Shown here piece by piece: positions 51,217 through 60,256 of a stretch of DNA of 64,000 bases. Numbering within the stretch: the first letter of the stretch is position 1; each line of letters begins with the position of its first letter. The DNA comes from Agathobaculum hominis (GTDB lineage: Bacteria > Bacillota > Clostridia > Oscillospirales > Butyricicoccaceae). Below the pieces are notes generated by a model. It did not search any database, was not told where the DNA came from, and saw only the letters and a list, made by a program, of their open reading frames with translations. The stretch is from the NCBI RefSeq assembly GCF_014288055.1, contig NZ_JACOPK010000001.1, positions 1-64,000 of the forward strand, given 5' to 3'. Made by a program: the position numbers and the translations under genes.

Positions 51217-51929
51217 CCATCCGCGAAAAGATCCTGATCGTCGAGGACGAGAAGAGCATCGCGCACTTCATCTCGACCATACTCACCACAAACGGCTACG
51301 AGACCATTCTCGCAAAGACGGGAACCGAGGCGATGACCATGCTGTCCTCGCACTGTCCCGACCTCGTTATTCTCGACCTCGGTCTGCCCGACATGGACGG
51401 CATCGAGGTGCTGCGCAGCCTGCGCGGCTGGTCGAGCCTGCCGGTCGTCGTGGTGTCCGCGCGCACGCATGAAAACGACAAGGTCGAGGCGCTCGACCTC
51501 GGCGCGGACGATTATTTGACCAAGCCGTTCGGCACAGCGGAGCTGCTCGCGCGCGTGCGCACCGCTATCCGTCATACGCGCACAACGTCGCCGACCGGCG
51601 AGATCGCGCAGCGCGGTACATACAGCGTGGGCGAAATGGTCATCGATTATAACAAGCATCAGGTGCTCGTGCGCGGGGAGAATGTCCGTCTGACGCTCAG
51701 CGAGTTCCGCATTGTTGCCCTGCTGGGCAAGTTCGCCGGCAAGGTGCTGACCTATGATTATATCATCAAGGAGCTGTGGGGACCGCGAGCGGGCGGAGAC
51801 AACCAGATCCTGCGCGTGAACATGGCGAATATCCGCCGCAAGATCGAGAAGAACCCGGCGGAGCCGGAATATCTGTTCACCGAGGTCGGTGTGGGCTACC
51901 GCATGGCGGAAAATCCCTCCGGGGAATGA
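51213..51929 (+). CDS. Response regulator, OmpR/KdpE type
   Basis: 238 residues. The receiver domain has acidic E11/D12 and phosphorylation site D55 (VILDLGLPD), with a conserved lysine in DYLTKPFG. The C-terminal winged-helix domain (about 135-232) includes LTYDYIIKELWG and VGVGYRM. It is partner to the kinase just upstream. A short hairpin TGCTCCC/GGGAGCA follows at 51935-51952 without a T tail. Confidence 0.93.
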   Translation: MTIREKILIVEDEKSIAHFISTILTTNGYETILAKTGTEAMTMLSSHCPDLVILDLGLPDMDGIEVLRSLRGWSSLPVVVVSARTHENDKVEALDLGADDYLTKPFGTAELLARVRTAIRHTRTTSPTGEIAQRGTYSVGEMVIDYNKHQVLVRGENVRLTLSEFRIVALLGKFAGKVLTYDYIIKELWGPRAGGDNQILRVNMANIRRKIEKNPAEPEYLFTEVGVGYRMAENPSGE

Positions 51930-51969
51930 AAAAATGCTCCCTTCCGGGAGCAGAGGCCATTCTTTCTAT

Positions 51970-52577
51970 ACCCTTAGCAGCGGGTAAGCGGTTCCGCCGA
52001 TACAGCGGCTGTGCCGCTGGAGGCGAGATTTACGCTCGGGGTGAGCGTGCACAGTGGCCGCCTTCGGCGGCGGAGATGCCGGGTCCCCGGCAGGGGACAA
52101 AAGGGGCAAGGACACCAAATGGTTTCCTTGCCCCTCTTGACACCCCAAACCTTCCTTTGGGACGCTCAGCGGAGCTTCGCGTCTAAAAAACGAAGGAGAG
52201 CACAGATTTGAGTCTGTGCTCTCCTTTTTCTTATGCCATAGACGATTGCTTTCGTGATTTGCCGCGCATACCAGTGCGCGGCCAGACTGTGCAGAGCGTT
52301 TGCACCGTCGCTACGAACAGCTCCGCTTCGATCAAGCGTGTGCCCTTGGAGCACCAAACGTCACTGTGGGCCCCTCGCTTTTAGACGCGCGACCGAAGGG
52401 AGTCGCGTAAAGGAAGATGAGGGGGAGTCAAGAGGGGGATAAGAAACCATTCGGTGTCTTATCCCCCTTTTGCCCCCGCCGCCGGGCGGCGGCATCTCTT
52501 CGGCCGTGAGATACGGCCTCTGTCGCCTCCGGCGGCGCACCGCTGTATCGGCGGAAACTCCACCGTCAGCAGACGGT
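51970..52577 (-). repeat. Dispersed inverted-arm element, copy C
   Basis: The left end carries ACCCTTAGCAGCGGGT, CCGCCGATACAGCGG and CCGCTGGAGGCGAG; the right end carries their inverse and finishes with ACCGTCAGCAGACGGT. The arm hairpins GGGGCAAGG/CCTTGCCCC and GGGGGATAAG/CTTATCCCCC are present. The centre is in the same orientation as copy B, but about 90 bases of it are replaced by a strong terminator hairpin (52191-52229). It lies between the convergent 3' ends of the response regulator and the SLH gene. Confidence 0.9.
52191..52229. terminator. Bidirectional terminator inside copy C
   Basis: GGAGAGCACAGA (52195-52206) pairs with TCTGTGCTCTCC (52213-52224), followed by T5. The other strand also runs into a T-rich stretch. 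It has no counterpart in copies A, B or D. Confidence 0.85.
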
Positions 52578-52598
52578 AAAGCGTTTTAAGGCGCAGCC

Positions 52599-55598
52599 TT
52601 ACAGGAGCGCCAGCACCTTGGCGATCTCGCCGCGCGTGATCCTGCCGAGCGGCAGGAGCGTTCCATCCGTGTAGCCGCCGATGATACCGGCGGAAACGCA
52701 GGTCTTAACATGCTCCGCCGCCCAGGACGGAATTGCGGAAGCATCCCTGTAGTTGAGGCTTGCGGCCGCATAGCCGCGCGGCAGCAGGCGGCCGATCACC
52801 GTCATGACCTCTGCGCGGGTAATATCTGCGTCAGGATTGAAATACATCACGCCGCCGCGCGATTCGCCGGTCATGAAGCCGGCCTTTGCGACCGCGTTTA
52901 CCGCACCGGCCGCCCAGGACGGGATGCTGTCGCTGTCCGCAAAGGCGGAAACGTCGGCAGACGAAGTGTCCAGTCCCAGCGTGCGCGCCATCGTGACCGC
53001 GAATTCCTTGCGCGTCAGATTGCGGTCGGGGTAAAAGTACATGCTGCCGCCCTTGCCTTCGCCCTTCATGATGCCGCGCGTGTTCAGCAGCGAGGCGTAG
53101 CCGCGCGCCCAATGGGAGGCAGTGTCCGCGAAGGCGTTCGCCGCGCTTCCGGCCGTGACGGTCGCGCAGACGCGCGTGCGGCTGCCGGCATCGTCTGATA
53201 CGTCGATGGTCACGGTATGGGTACCGGCGGCGAGTGCGCCGGTCGTAACGGTCAGGTCGGAGCCGTTCATGGCTGCGGCGCCGCTCTGCGTCTTTCCGTC
53301 GACCTTGACAGTGATATTCGCCGCGCGGACGGGATATTTACCGTTTTCCATGGTCGCGGTGCCCGAAATCGTGGCCTTCGCGCCTGCGTCCACGGTCACG
53401 GCTGTGCTGTTCAGATGCACAGCGGGACAGTCGCTGTTCGTGACTGCATGATGCGCGGTGAGCACGATCTGGTCGAGCAGGAGCGCGGAATGAGACAGAC
53501 CGGAGCTGCTTTTCTCGAAATGCAGACCGGTAAACTGGACTGCGCCCTCAGGAACCGGGGCGGTCAGCTGCTTCCAGCCGTTCACCGTCGCGGCGGACAG
53601 GGGAGCGGTCAGCTCATTGCCTTCGGCGTCGGTAAAGACCGCCGTCAGCGTGCCGTGGGTGTTTTCCGAACGCGCCCACAGGGTCAGATAGTTCATGTCT
53701 GCGACATCCGCCGGGGAAGCGGACAGAGTGAAGCCGTCCGCGCTTTCGCCGTTCCACAGCGCCTTGAGCGAGCCGGTTCCGCGTGCGACCGAGGTGTAGT
53801 CGGTGACGCGCGAGAGCGAAACGCCTTCCGAGGCGGTGAAGCCGCCGAGACCGTCCTCGAACGTCGAGACGAACGAGGCATCCTGCGGATCACCCATGCC
53901 GACGTTCACCGGAATGGACGCGCGCGTGTTTCCGTAGGAGCAGGTGAGCGTGCCGCTCGCCATCGAGCTGCCCGCGGTGAACACGCCCTTTTCATCGACC
54001 GAGCCGATGCCGCCCGATACCGTCCAGGTAAAGGCAGTATCGGCCGAGGCCATTTTCTGACCGAGGTGGTAGCCGAGCGCATCGAGATCGACCGACTGGC
54101 CCGGCTTGACGTTGACAGAGGAGATTGACCTGCCGCCGGACTGGAGCGCGATGGACTGAACGTCGCCCGTGACGCAGACGTTCATCGAGCCGGAAAACGA
54201 GCCGTTCGAGGCGGTGATGGTCGCGCTGCCGCTCTTCTGACCGGCAGTGAAGGTCTGTCCCTCTACCGTGCCCATGTCGTTCGAGACCTCAAAGACGAGG
54301 TCGGCCGGGGCTTCTGCCGGGCCGTAGGAAGCGTCCGCGCCCTTGATCGAAAACCACGTGGACGCGCCGGGGAGAATGTAGCGGTAGCTCGGGGTGAGCA
54401 CGGCATGGGCAGTCGCGCCGTCCGAGGGGGTGTTCGCGGTAAAGAAGATGTAGTTGGCGCAGGCGCGCTGCGAGCCGTCCGAGGGACTCGAGATGAGTGA
54501 GGTCTCGCTCGCGCCGGGCTGGCGCAGCGCCATAGCGGAGGAGCCGCCGCCGTCGAGACAGAGTGCGCGAACACAGCCAAGCTCCTTGAGTTCTTCGCCG
54601 AGCTCCGCCGCAGTCAGGCCGGTGCTGACCGAGGACTGGTTGCCGTCGATCTCGTACAGGACAACCGTGCCGTCGCTCTTGACGCCGATGGCGCTGCGCG
54701 CGCGGCGCGAGGACGCGGCATCGATGCCGGAGGTCGTGACCGTGCCGTCGTCGATGAGCAGCTTGCCGCCGACGGCATATTCGACCTCGCTCCATGCCGG
54801 GTCTGCGGCGGTGATGGAGAGCGTGACCTCTTCGCCGACCGGGAAATCGACCCACGAGGGGACGTTCGCGCCGTCGGATTTGGTGAGTACCATCTGGTTT
54901 TCACCGATGGCGAAGGAGGACGAGCCGGTTCCCTTGCTCACGACCTTGAGCTTGACCGAGCCGCCGGCCTTGACCGGGGTGGAGTCCTCGCGCTCGAGCA
55001 CGATATAGCTGCCCTTGGCGGCGAAATGGGTCGCCTCGTCGTAGCTGCGATCGAGCAGGTACGCGCCGGCGGTCGTGCGCGTTTTGTTGAAGTAGGAGAC
55101 CGAGCAGGAGCCGCTTGCGCCCGTGATGCGGATGCCCATCGTCGGGCGGCCGATGACGGCGGTGCCGTCCTTCTTGAAGCCGACAGCGTACTGCCATGCA
55201 TCGGAGGAGATGAGCGTGCCCTTGTCGATGACCAGACCGATGGGGACGCCGCTCGACATGACGAAAAAGTCGGCGTTCGTGCCGCCGATAACGGTCTTGC
55301 CCTGGTTTTGCAGGTATTTGACGGCGTTCGTGATGGTGGCCTTGCTGCCGTAGACCGTGTCGCCGGCGTAGACCATGACGGGGGAGACGCCGGTGTTCGG
55401 TTCGTATGTCAGAACGTTTGCGCGCTGCACACCGGCGGTGTTTTTGCCCTCGGTGCGCGTGTAGGTCAGCCCTTCGCCGACCGGATAGGACCAGCTGAAG
55501 CCGTTGGTGAATGCAGCAGACGCCGCAGCGGTGAACAGCTGCGTCATGGCGAGCGCCGCAGCGGCAAGCCGGAAGGTGGTTTTACGTTTCATTCTCAT
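52599..55598 (-). CDS. Secreted phosphodiester glycosidase (NAGPA-like) with Ig-like region and three SLH domains
   Basis: 999 residues from the ATG at 55598 (GAGGT just upstream). Residues 1-30 are a signal peptide. Roughly 75-390 is a NAGPA/phosphodiester glycosidase domain with GGTNADFFVMSSGVPIGLV and CLDGGGSSAMALR. Residues 400-800 hold Ig-like and carbohydrate-binding-like segments. The last 178 or so are three SLH repeats (FADTASHWARGYA; FADSDSIPSWAAGAV; YRDASAIPSWAAEHV) that anchor proteins to the cell-wall polymer. It probably trims a phosphate-linked sugar at the surface. It is bracketed by inverted copies C and D. Confidence 0.88.
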   Translation of the reverse strand: MRMKRKTTFRLAAAALAMTQLFTAAASAAFTNGFSWSYPVGEGLTYTRTEGKNTAGVQRANVLTYEPNTGVSPVMVYAGDTVYGSKATITNAVKYLQNQGKTVIGGTNADFFVMSSGVPIGLVIDKGTLISSDAWQYAVGFKKDGTAVIGRPTMGIRITGASGSCSVSYFNKTRTTAGAYLLDRSYDEATHFAAKGSYIVLEREDSTPVKAGGSVKLKVVSKGTGSSSFAIGENQMVLTKSDGANVPSWVDFPVGEEVTLSITAADPAWSEVEYAVGGKLLIDDGTVTTSGIDAASSRRARSAIGVKSDGTVVLYEIDGNQSSVSTGLTAAELGEELKELGCVRALCLDGGGSSAMALRQPGASETSLISSPSDGSQRACANYIFFTANTPSDGATAHAVLTPSYRYILPGASTWFSIKGADASYGPAEAPADLVFEVSNDMGTVEGQTFTAGQKSGSATITASNGSFSGSMNVCVTGDVQSIALQSGGRSISSVNVKPGQSVDLDALGYHLGQKMASADTAFTWTVSGGIGSVDEKGVFTAGSSMASGTLTCSYGNTRASIPVNVGMGDPQDASFVSTFEDGLGGFTASEGVSLSRVTDYTSVARGTGSLKALWNGESADGFTLSASPADVADMNYLTLWARSENTHGTLTAVFTDAEGNELTAPLSAATVNGWKQLTAPVPEGAVQFTGLHFEKSSSGLSHSALLLDQIVLTAHHAVTNSDCPAVHLNSTAVTVDAGAKATISGTATMENGKYPVRAANITVKVDGKTQSGAAAMNGSDLTVTTGALAAGTHTVTIDVSDDAGSRTRVCATVTAGSAANAFADTASHWARGYASLLNTRGIMKGEGKGGSMYFYPDRNLTRKEFAVTMARTLGLDTSSADVSAFADSDSIPSWAAGAVNAVAKAGFMTGESRGGVMYFNPDADITRAEVMTVIGRLLPRGYAAASLNYRDASAIPSWAAEHVKTCVSAGIIGGYTDGTLLPLGRITRGEIAKVLALL

Positions 55599-55621
55599 AT
55601 CATACCTCGAGTTTCTGCGTG

Positions 55622-55658
55622 GAAAAAATAAAAGCGGCATACCGGAGACCGGTACGCC
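55622..55658 (-). terminator. Terminator-like hairpin at the 5' end of the SLH gene
   Basis: On the minus strand GGCGTACCGG and CCGGTATGCC form a 10-bp stem with a three-base loop, then GCTTTTATTTTTT. It sits between the promoter and the start codon, so it either blocks read-through from upstream or attenuates the gene. Confidence 0.75.
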
Positions 55659-55662
55659 ACCT

Positions 55663-55691
55663 ATTGTAAACGCTCATGAAGTATTTGTCCA
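55663..55691 (-). promoter_or_regulatory. Promoter of the SLH gene
   Basis: On the minus strand TGGACA (55686-55691), a 17-base spacer and TACAAT (55663-55668). The -35 lies inside the 25-bp palindrome at 55682-55706. Confidence 0.55.
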
Positions 55692-55706
55692 GAAGAAGGA
55701 CAAATA
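55682..55706. promoter_or_regulatory. 25-bp palindrome over the -35 of the SLH gene
   Basis: TATTTGTCC, a 7-base spacer and GGACAAATA form a perfect dyad covering the -35. This is the geometry of a dimeric repressor or activator site. Confidence 0.55.
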
Positions 55707-55745
55707 TTTCATAATTTTAACGGCAGGCAGAAGCCTGTTTTTTTA

Positions 55746-56369
55746 ACCCTCAGCAGAGAGAAAACGGTTCCGCCGATACAGCGGTGCGCCGCTGGAGGCG
55801 ACTTTACGCTCGAGGTGAGCGTGCACAATGGCCGCCTTCGGCGGCCGGGGGATGCCGCCGCCCGGCGGCGGGGGCAAGAGGGGAAAGACAACCAAGGTTT
55901 TCTTTCCCCTCTTAACTCCCCAAACTTTCCTTAGGACGCGACTCCCTTCGGTCGCGCGTCTAAATGCGAGGGGCCCACAGGGACGTCTGGTGCTCCAAGG
56001 GCACGATCTTGATCGAAGCGGAGCTTTTCGCAGCGGAACGCTGCCGCCCTGCACCGTCTGGCCGCGCACTGTTATGCGCGGCGGTTGACGCAAGGAAAAT
56101 TCAGGGCCTTACAGCGTCCCATAAGCGAAACGACGTACGGAACCGAGCCCCCGTAACCCCCGTTTAGCCGCGCGACCAAAGGGAGTCGCGGCGCAAAGGA
56201 GGGTTTGGGGGAGTCAAGAGGGGGCAAGGGAACCATACGGTGCCCTTGCCCCCTTTTGTCTCCGCCGCCAGACGGCGGCTCTCCCGGCCGCCGAAGGCGG
56301 CCACTGTCCACGCTCACTTTGAGCGTAAAGCCGCCGGAACGGCGGAACCGCTTCCCCTCTGCTGAGGGT
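55746..56369 (+). repeat. Dispersed inverted-arm element, copy D
   Basis: The left end is ACCCTCAGCAGAGAG, CCGCCGATACAGCGG and CCGCTGGAGGCGA; the right end is a partly changed inverse ending CCCCTCTGCTGAGGGT. The centre has the same orientation as copy A. Copies A and D are identical over about 60 bases of the right arm (22566-22626 against 56198-56258). It lies between the SLH promoter and the end of the aromatic operon. Confidence 0.9.
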
Positions 56370-56377
56370 AAAGAAAG

Positions 56378-56402
56378 AAGGGCCCTTGCCCCGAAGGGGC
56401 AA
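56378..56402 (-). terminator. Probable terminator of the aromatic operon
   Basis: On the minus strand TTGCCC and GGGCAA form a short GC-rich stem directly after the aroE-aroK stop, followed by a pyrimidine-rich CCCTTCTTTCTTT rather than a clean T run. Confidence 0.55.
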
Positions 56403-57794
56403 TTAAACGCTCTTGACGACCTTGTCGAGCACCTCGCTCAGCTTCGGGCTGCGCACCGATGTGTCGGAAACGCGATGGTAAATCGCCTTGCGCGCGTTAT
56501 ACAGGCGGCGCGTTTCCGCCTGCTTGTCCGGCCTGTTGAGCAGCGGACGGCTGTTCGAATAGGAAAGGTTCTTGAGAATGCGGTAGAACGGCGTATCCAG
56601 ATGGATGAGCAGTCCGGTCTCCTTGACCGCGGCGACATTCTCCGGGCGCAGCACCGCGCCGCCGCCGAGCGAGAGCACGATGCCGTCGCGCTGCGACAGC
56701 TCACGGATATAGGCAGTCTCACGGTCGCGGAAGTACGCTTCGCCCTTCTGCGCGAAGATGTCCGAGATCTTCATGCCCTCTTTTTCCTCCAGATACAGGT
56801 CGGCGTCCACAAAGTCCAGTCCGGTCACGCGCGCGAGCTTGCGGCCGATGGTGGTCTTGCCGCTGCCCATGAAGCCGCAGAGCACGAGGTTTTTCTTCCC
56901 GTACTTTTCGTGCAGACGCTTGACCGCCATTTTGCCGTAGGTGCGGCGCAGAATGGTCTCGCAGGAGGCAGGCTCGAACGTTACGCCCGACCAGATGGTC
57001 TGTGCGTGCGCCGCCTGCATGACCAGCATGTAAAGACCGTCGCGCGTCGCGGTTTTGCGCGGATTGGCCAGACGCATGGTCGCCGTCACCGGCGGATTGT
57101 AGATCGCGTCGAACACATACTCGGTCTTGTGTGGCAGATAGTGCAGCGGCGCGAGATTTTCCTTCGGATACATGCCGACCGGCGTGGAATTCAGTACGAT
57201 CTGGATGTCGCGCGGGATGTGGCGGCGGCTGTATACGGCGACGCGCGCGTGCGGCACGGTCTCGGCAATCTGCTGCTGGAGCGCGGCGGCCTTTTCCAGA
57301 TTGCGGCCGGTGATGGTGAGGCATGCGCCCTCGCGCGCACAGTGGTACGCCATGACGGATGCCGCGCCGCCGTAGCCGAGCAGCAGGACCTTTTTGCCGC
57401 GCAGCGTCACACCGTCGCGTGCGAGCGACTCGGAAAAGCCGAGGATGTCGGTATTGTAGCCGATGGCCTTTCCGTCGCGGAAGGCGACCGTGTTGACCGA
57501 GTGCAGGTCGCGCGCGGCGGTATCCACCCCGTCGAGCAGCTCGATGACAGCCTTTTTGTGCGGAATGGTACAGTTGATGCCGCGCAGCTTCGCCTTTGCG
57601 AGGTCGAACGCTTCGGCAAGATCATCGGGCGGAACCGCGACGCCGATATACGCCGCGTCCTGTCCGGATGCCTCGAACAGCTGCGCGTGCAGCTCGGGAC
57701 TCATCGTATGGCCGAGCGGCCAGCCGAACAGCGCGTAGGTCGGCTTTTTCGGCTGGAATGCCCGGAATTCCTCCATGGAAAGCAGCATTTTCAT
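56403..57794 (-). CDS. Fusion: shikimate dehydrogenase (AroE) + shikimate kinase (AroK)
   Basis: 463 residues. Residues 18-295 are AroE, with GWPLGHTMSPELH, the catalytic lysine in NCTIPHKK and GYNTDILGF, and the dinucleotide site LGYGGAAS. Residues 300-463 are AroK, with the P-loop GFMGSGKT (307-314), an acidic DADLYLE and LSLGGGAVLR. The protein would convert 3-dehydroshikimate to shikimate and then shikimate-3-phosphate. It is last in the operon and its ATG overlaps the aroA stop by one base. Confidence 0.93.
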   Translation of the reverse strand: MKMLLSMEEFRAFQPKKPTYALFGWPLGHTMSPELHAQLFEASGQDAAYIGVAVPPDDLAEAFDLAKAKLRGINCTIPHKKAVIELLDGVDTAARDLHSVNTVAFRDGKAIGYNTDILGFSESLARDGVTLRGKKVLLLGYGGAASVMAYHCAREGACLTITGRNLEKAAALQQQIAETVPHARVAVYSRRHIPRDIQIVLNSTPVGMYPKENLAPLHYLPHKTEYVFDAIYNPPVTATMRLANPRKTATRDGLYMLVMQAAHAQTIWSGVTFEPASCETILRRTYGKMAVKRLHEKYGKKNLVLCGFMGSGKTTIGRKLARVTGLDFVDADLYLEEKEGMKISDIFAQKGEAYFRDRETAYIRELSQRDGIVLSLGGGAVLRPENVAAVKETGLLIHLDTPFYRILKNLSYSNSRPLLNRPDKQAETRRLYNARKAIYHRVSDTSVRSPKLSEVLDKVVKSV

Positions 57795-59065
57795 CAGCCT
57801 CCCAGCTTTTCGAGCGTGGCGAAGAAGTCGGGGTAGGAGATGGCGACGACCTCAGGCTCGTCGATGCGGCTCGCGCCCTCGGCGGCAAGTCCCAGAACTG
57901 CAAGGCTCATCGCGATGCGGTGGTCCTTGTAGGTCTCGAAGGCTGCGCCGTGCGGCTTTGCGCCGCCGCGGACGATCATGCCGTCGTCGGTCTCCTCGAC
58001 GTCAACGCCTGCCTTGGTCAGCTCTGCGACCATCGCGGCAATGCGGTTGGATTCCTTGACCTTGAGCTCCTGCGCATCGCGGATGACGGTCTCGCCCTCG
58101 GCGAAGGCCGCCGCGACTGCAATGACCGGCAGCTCGTCGATCAGACGCGGAATGATCGCGCCGCCGATCTCGGTGCCGTGCAGACGGCTGTGCCGGACGG
58201 TCAGGTCGCAGACCGGCTCCGCGTCGTCGCGGAAGTTCGACTCGGTGATGTCCGCGCCCATGCTGCGCAGCACATCCAGAATGCCCGTGCGCGTCGGATT
58301 GACGCCGACGTTCCGGATGGTCAGCTCGCTGCCCGGCACGATGGCGCCGGCGACGAGGAAGAACGCCGCAGAGGAGATATCCGCCGGAACGGCGATGTCG
58401 ACTGCGTGCAGATCCTCGGGCGGCTCGAGGGTGATAACGTTGCCGTTCGTCTCGATCTCGACGCCCAGCGCGCGGAACATGCGCTCGGTATGGTCGCGGG
58501 AGGGCGCCGGCTCGATGACGGTCGTCTGACCCTCGGCATACAGACCGGCTAGCAGGATGGCGCTCTTGAGCTGGGCAGACGCGACGGGGAGACGGTACTC
58601 GATGCCGTGCAGCTCGCTCGGGTGCATGGTCAGCGGACAGAAGTTGTCGTCCCTGCCCTCGATGGACGCGCCCATCTCGCGCAGCGGCTTCATCACGCGG
58701 CCCATCGGGCGCTTCTGGATGGAGGCGTCGCCGTTCATGGTCGAGGTGAAGCTCTGACCGGCGAGAATGCCGCTCAGCAGACGGGTAGTCGTGCCGGAAT
58801 TGCCGGTGTACAGCTCGCTCTTCGGCGCGGTCAGGCCGTGCAGGCCGACGCCCTCTACGACGACCTCCTTGTCGGAAACATCGATGGAAACGCCCATTTT
58901 GCGGAAGCAGTCGATGGTGGACAGGCAGTCCTCGCCCATCAGAAAGCCTGTGATATGGGTGGTGCCGCTGGCCAGAGCGCCGAGCATGACGGCGCGGTGA
59001 GAGATGGATTTATCGCCCGGCACGGTGATCTCACCGCGCAGCGGCGCGCAGGGATTGATTTGCAT
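57794..59065 (-). CDS. aroA: 3-phosphoshikimate 1-carboxyvinyltransferase (EPSP synthase)
   Basis: 423 residues. GDKSISHRAVMLGALA and LYTGNSGTTTRLLSGILAG are the substrate-binding motifs; IVRGGAKPHG and TYKDHRIAMSLAVL lie near the C terminus. The LYTGNSGTT motif carries the glycine normally present in glyphosate-sensitive enzymes. It joins shikimate-3-phosphate to phosphoenolpyruvate. Confidence 0.96.
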   Translation of the reverse strand: MQINPCAPLRGEITVPGDKSISHRAVMLGALASGTTHITGFLMGEDCLSTIDCFRKMGVSIDVSDKEVVVEGVGLHGLTAPKSELYTGNSGTTTRLLSGILAGQSFTSTMNGDASIQKRPMGRVMKPLREMGASIEGRDDNFCPLTMHPSELHGIEYRLPVASAQLKSAILLAGLYAEGQTTVIEPAPSRDHTERMFRALGVEIETNGNVITLEPPEDLHAVDIAVPADISSAAFFLVAGAIVPGSELTIRNVGVNPTRTGILDVLRSMGADITESNFRDDAEPVCDLTVRHSRLHGTEIGGAIIPRLIDELPVIAVAAAFAEGETVIRDAQELKVKESNRIAAMVAELTKAGVDVEETDDGMIVRGGAKPHGAAFETYKDHRIAMSLAVLGLAAEGASRIDEPEVVAISYPDFFATLEKLGG

Positions 59066-59131
59066 GGAAGTATACTCCTTCTTGTCGGATAACGGGTGAA
59101 AAACGGCGGATATCGGAAGACAGCCTCAGCT

Positions 59132-60256
59132 TCAGTCGACCTTGTAGCTGCCGAGAACCTTGATATAGGGAAGCTCCTCGTGGAGCTGATAGAGCAGGCT
59201 GCGCACGGCGTGGTCGCTGATGTTGCCGGTGAAGTCGACGTAGAATACATAGCACCACGGGCTGTCCTTGAGCGGACGGGAGTGGATCTCGGTCATGTCG
59301 ATGCCGTAATGCGCGATGATGTCCAGCACGGTTATCAGCGTGCCCGCGGCGTTCGGAATATGGAACGCGATCTCGATGCGGTTGTCCTCGGGCAGGCAGG
59401 TGGGCGTGCGGCTGACCGCGATGAAGCGCGTCTCGTTGTGCTTCATGTCGTTGATGCCCTCGGCGAGGATGGACAGCCCGTACCGCTCGGCGGCCTCGCG
59501 CGAGCAGATGGCCGCAAGGCTCACGTCGCCCTGGTCGCGCACGTTCTGCGCAGCGATAGCCGTGTTCGCGGCCTCGATGGCGGTGAAGCCGTGCGCGGAA
59601 ATGAAGGCGGAGCACTGCGGCAGGGCATGGGGATGCGAGCAGACGCTCCGGATGTCCGCCATGGTCGCGCCCGGAACGGCCGCGAGACAGTGGGAGATCT
59701 TTTTGATGTACGAGCGGTTGATGGACAGGTCGTAGTCGAGCAGCAGGTCATAGACCGCGCTGACCGTGCCGGCGGTTGTATTTTCGACCGGAACGACGCC
59801 GACATCCGCTTTGCCGTCGCGCACCGACTGGAAGACCTCCTCCCAGGTCGGGACGTTGACCGGCTCGCACTCGGGGAAGAGCGCGCGGGCGGCAAGCTCC
59901 TGATATGCGCCCGGGACGCCCTGATAGAACACGGTTTTCGGCTTCAGCATCTCGCTCGACGGGTGGAACGGGAACTTTTCCGGGTTCAGACGCAGGATCT
60001 TGCTGTACTGATACTCGCGGCTCGCGCGGATCATGCTCTGGAGCAGGGCGATGTACTTGAGACGGACCTCCTCCTCCATGCCGGCGGAGCGCTGTTCAAT
60101 GATCTCGGCCTCGCGATCGGGCTTGTAGATCTTGTCGTCCGACTGCGCCTTGGTCTCTGCGACTTCGTGGGCGAGCGACATGCGCAGCAGGAACAGCTCG
60201 CGGATAGCGGAGTCGACCGAGTTGATGTCCTTGCGGATGGAAGCAAGCTCACGCAT
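59132..60256 (-). CDS. pheA: Chorismate mutase / prephenate dehydratase
   Basis: 374 residues. An N-terminal AroQ-type chorismate mutase (about 1-85, IRKDINSVDSAIRELFLLRM) is followed by the prephenate dehydratase domain (GVPGAYQELAARALF; NETRFIAVSR) and a C-terminal ACT domain with HSRPLKDSPW for phenylalanine feedback. It makes phenylpyruvate. It commits the operon to phenylalanine, consistent with the T-box specifier. It overlaps the aroC end by eight bases. Confidence 0.95.
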   Translation of the reverse strand: MRELASIRKDINSVDSAIRELFLLRMSLAHEVAETKAQSDDKIYKPDREAEIIEQRSAGMEEEVRLKYIALLQSMIRASREYQYSKILRLNPEKFPFHPSSEMLKPKTVFYQGVPGAYQELAARALFPECEPVNVPTWEEVFQSVRDGKADVGVVPVENTTAGTVSAVYDLLLDYDLSINRSYIKKISHCLAAVPGATMADIRSVCSHPHALPQCSAFISAHGFTAIEAANTAIAAQNVRDQGDVSLAAICSREAAERYGLSILAEGINDMKHNETRFIAVSRTPTCLPEDNRIEIAFHIPNAAGTLITVLDIIAHYGIDMTEIHSRPLKDSPWCYVFYVDFTGNISDHAVRSLLYQLHEELPYIKVLGSYKVD

